Shown here piece by piece: positions 23,692 to 24,375 of a DNA stretch of 24,375 nucleotides. The stretch lies in the NCBI GenBank assembly GCA_015688915.1, contig JAATGX010000129.1, positions 1-24,375 on the forward strand. Direction: 5' to 3'. The notes under the pieces were generated by a model. It searched no databases. It was not told the origin of the DNA and saw nothing but the letters and a program-made list of their open reading frames with translations. The translations under genes and the position numbers were made by a program. The DNA comes from Desulfuromonadales bacterium (GTDB lineage Bacteria; Desulfobacterota; Desulfuromonadia; Geobacterales; Pseudopelobacteraceae). Each line of letters starts with the position of its first letter. Positions within the stretch are counted from its first letter, which is position 1.

Positions 23692-24375
23692 CTACCCCTC
23701 AACATCCAGCAGGCGCTTGATCTTGGCTACCGCCTCCATGGCATCGCGGGCATACAGGTCGGCCCCGATGCGGTCGGCGTATTCCTGGGTCACCACGGCT
23801 CCCCCCACCATGGTGAAGGTCTTGATCCCAGCGCTACGGAGCTTCTTGATGACGTTGTCCATTTCGGACATGGTGGTGGTCATCAGCGCCGAAAGTCCCA
23901 CCGCGTCAACGGCAAACTCCCTGGCCTTGGCGATGATGGTGGCGGCCGAGACGTTCTTGCCGATGTCGAACACCTCGAAACCGTGGTTCTCCAACAGGGT
24001 GCAGACGATGTTCTTGCCGATGTCGTGGATGTCCCCCTCCACGGTGGCCATCAGGATCCGGCCGCGGCTTTCGAACGCCTGCCCCTTCATCTCCTCTTTC
24101 AGGCGGACGAAACCGGTCTGCATGGTATCGGCCGACTGCATCACCTGGGGCAGAAAGAAGATATTCTTCTCGAAACGCCTCCCCACCTCTTCCAGACCGG
24201 GCAGGAACCCCTCGTTGCTGACCTGCATCGGAGTCAGCCCCTCGCGAAACGCCTCTTCCACCAGGGAAACGATACCGTCCCGGTCGCCGTCGATGACGGC
24301 ACGGGACAACCGCTCACGGATGGAGAGCGGCTGGTCGGAAACGGGCGCCGGGGTTCCGGCTGAAGACACGTCGCC
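23692..24375 (-). CDS. metH: cobalamin-binding domain, probably the C-terminal part of a MetH-type methionine synthase (5' end outside the window)
   Basis: The frame is open to the right edge of the window, so the gene starts outside it. A GTG at 24369 is possible but is followed by an Ala/Pro/Ser-rich linker (SSAGTPAPVSDQPL) that looks interdomain. The visible part has a helical B12-binding cap (about residues 17-95, numbered from that GTG) and a Rossmann-like cobalamin domain with EGDIHDIGKNIV (111-122), where H115 would be the lower ligand to cobalt, then GLSALMTTTM (158-167) and VGGAVV (188-193). This is the module found at the end of short MetH proteins (homocysteine, pterin and B12 domains, about 800 residues) and as stand-alone corrinoid proteins of MtaC/MtbC type. 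Methionine synthase is favoured because of the linker, with no reactivation domain after it. Confidence 0.72.
   Translation of the reverse strand, partial: GDVSSAGTPAPVSDQPLSIRERLSRAVIDGDRDGIVSLVEEAFREGLTPMQVSNEGFLPGLEEVGRRFEKNIFFLPQVMQSADTMQTGFVRLKEEMKGQAFESRGRILMATVEGDIHDIGKNIVCTLLENHGFEVFDIGKNVSAATIIAKAREFAVDAVGLSALMTTTMSEMDNVIKKLRSAGIKTFTMVGGAVVTQEYADRIGADLYARDAMEAVAKIKRLLDVEG

Overview
The window looks like a chromosomal segment of a Geobacter-like member of the Desulfuromonadales. This is an inference. It rests on a sensor kinase carrying a c-type haem motif, an NtrC-type regulator, a corrinoid methionine-synthase tail, and a long envelope-polysaccharide cluster in moderately GC-rich DNA. 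No tRNA, rRNA, CRISPR array, insertion sequence or phage gene was seen.

Layout. The first 4.7 kb reads rightward: a glycogen/alpha-glucan phosphorylase gene broken by one in-frame amber codon (1-2525), a 263-bp non-coding stretch with a stem-loop, a direct repeat and a perfect 20-bp palindrome, a Pal-type OmpA lipoprotein (2789-3355) and a CLC-family anion channel/transporter (3371-4729). Everything else reads leftward. A perfect 11-bp inverted repeat brackets the two converging stop codons near 4728-4770.

The core, 20237 down to 4759, is a tightly packed envelope-polysaccharide operon in which many neighbours overlap by 4 bp. In transcription order it holds: a two-domain winged-helix regulator; a Wzx-type flippase; a DUF268-type methyltransferase; an FkbM methyltransferase; an unrecognised 405-residue protein with an N-terminal zinc ribbon and a glycosyltransferase-like C-terminus; an AT-rich glycosyltransferase that looks imported; a hexapeptide O-acetyltransferase; a type-11 methyltransferase; an NAD-dependent sugar epimerase; a GT4, a GT2 and a second GT4 glycosyltransferase; a second epimerase; a YfhO-like multi-pass membrane protein; and the tRNA methyltransferase TrmN. 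The likely product is a lipid-linked oligosaccharide carrying O-methyl and O-acetyl groups, flipped by Wzx. No priming transferase, Wzy polymerase, Wzz or ABC exporter is recognisable here, so these must lie elsewhere or be replaced.

Upstream of the operon (20276-23141) is a two-component pair: a membrane histidine kinase whose periplasmic sensor contains CHTCH (a possible covalent haem site) and a sigma-54-type response regulator with GAFTDA in place of GAFTGA. It ends 38 bp before the polysaccharide regulator, which suggests, without proving, redox or ligand control of the envelope cluster. The right end holds a small conserved-looking protein of unknown function (23266-23604) and the cobalamin-binding C-terminal part of what is probably a MetH-type methionine synthase, which runs off the window.

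The items most worth follow-up are the zinc-ribbon/glycosyltransferase-like protein and its coupled methyltransferases, the regulator with a Rossmann-like C-terminal domain, the haem-motif kinase next to the cluster, and the palindrome and repeats in front of pal.
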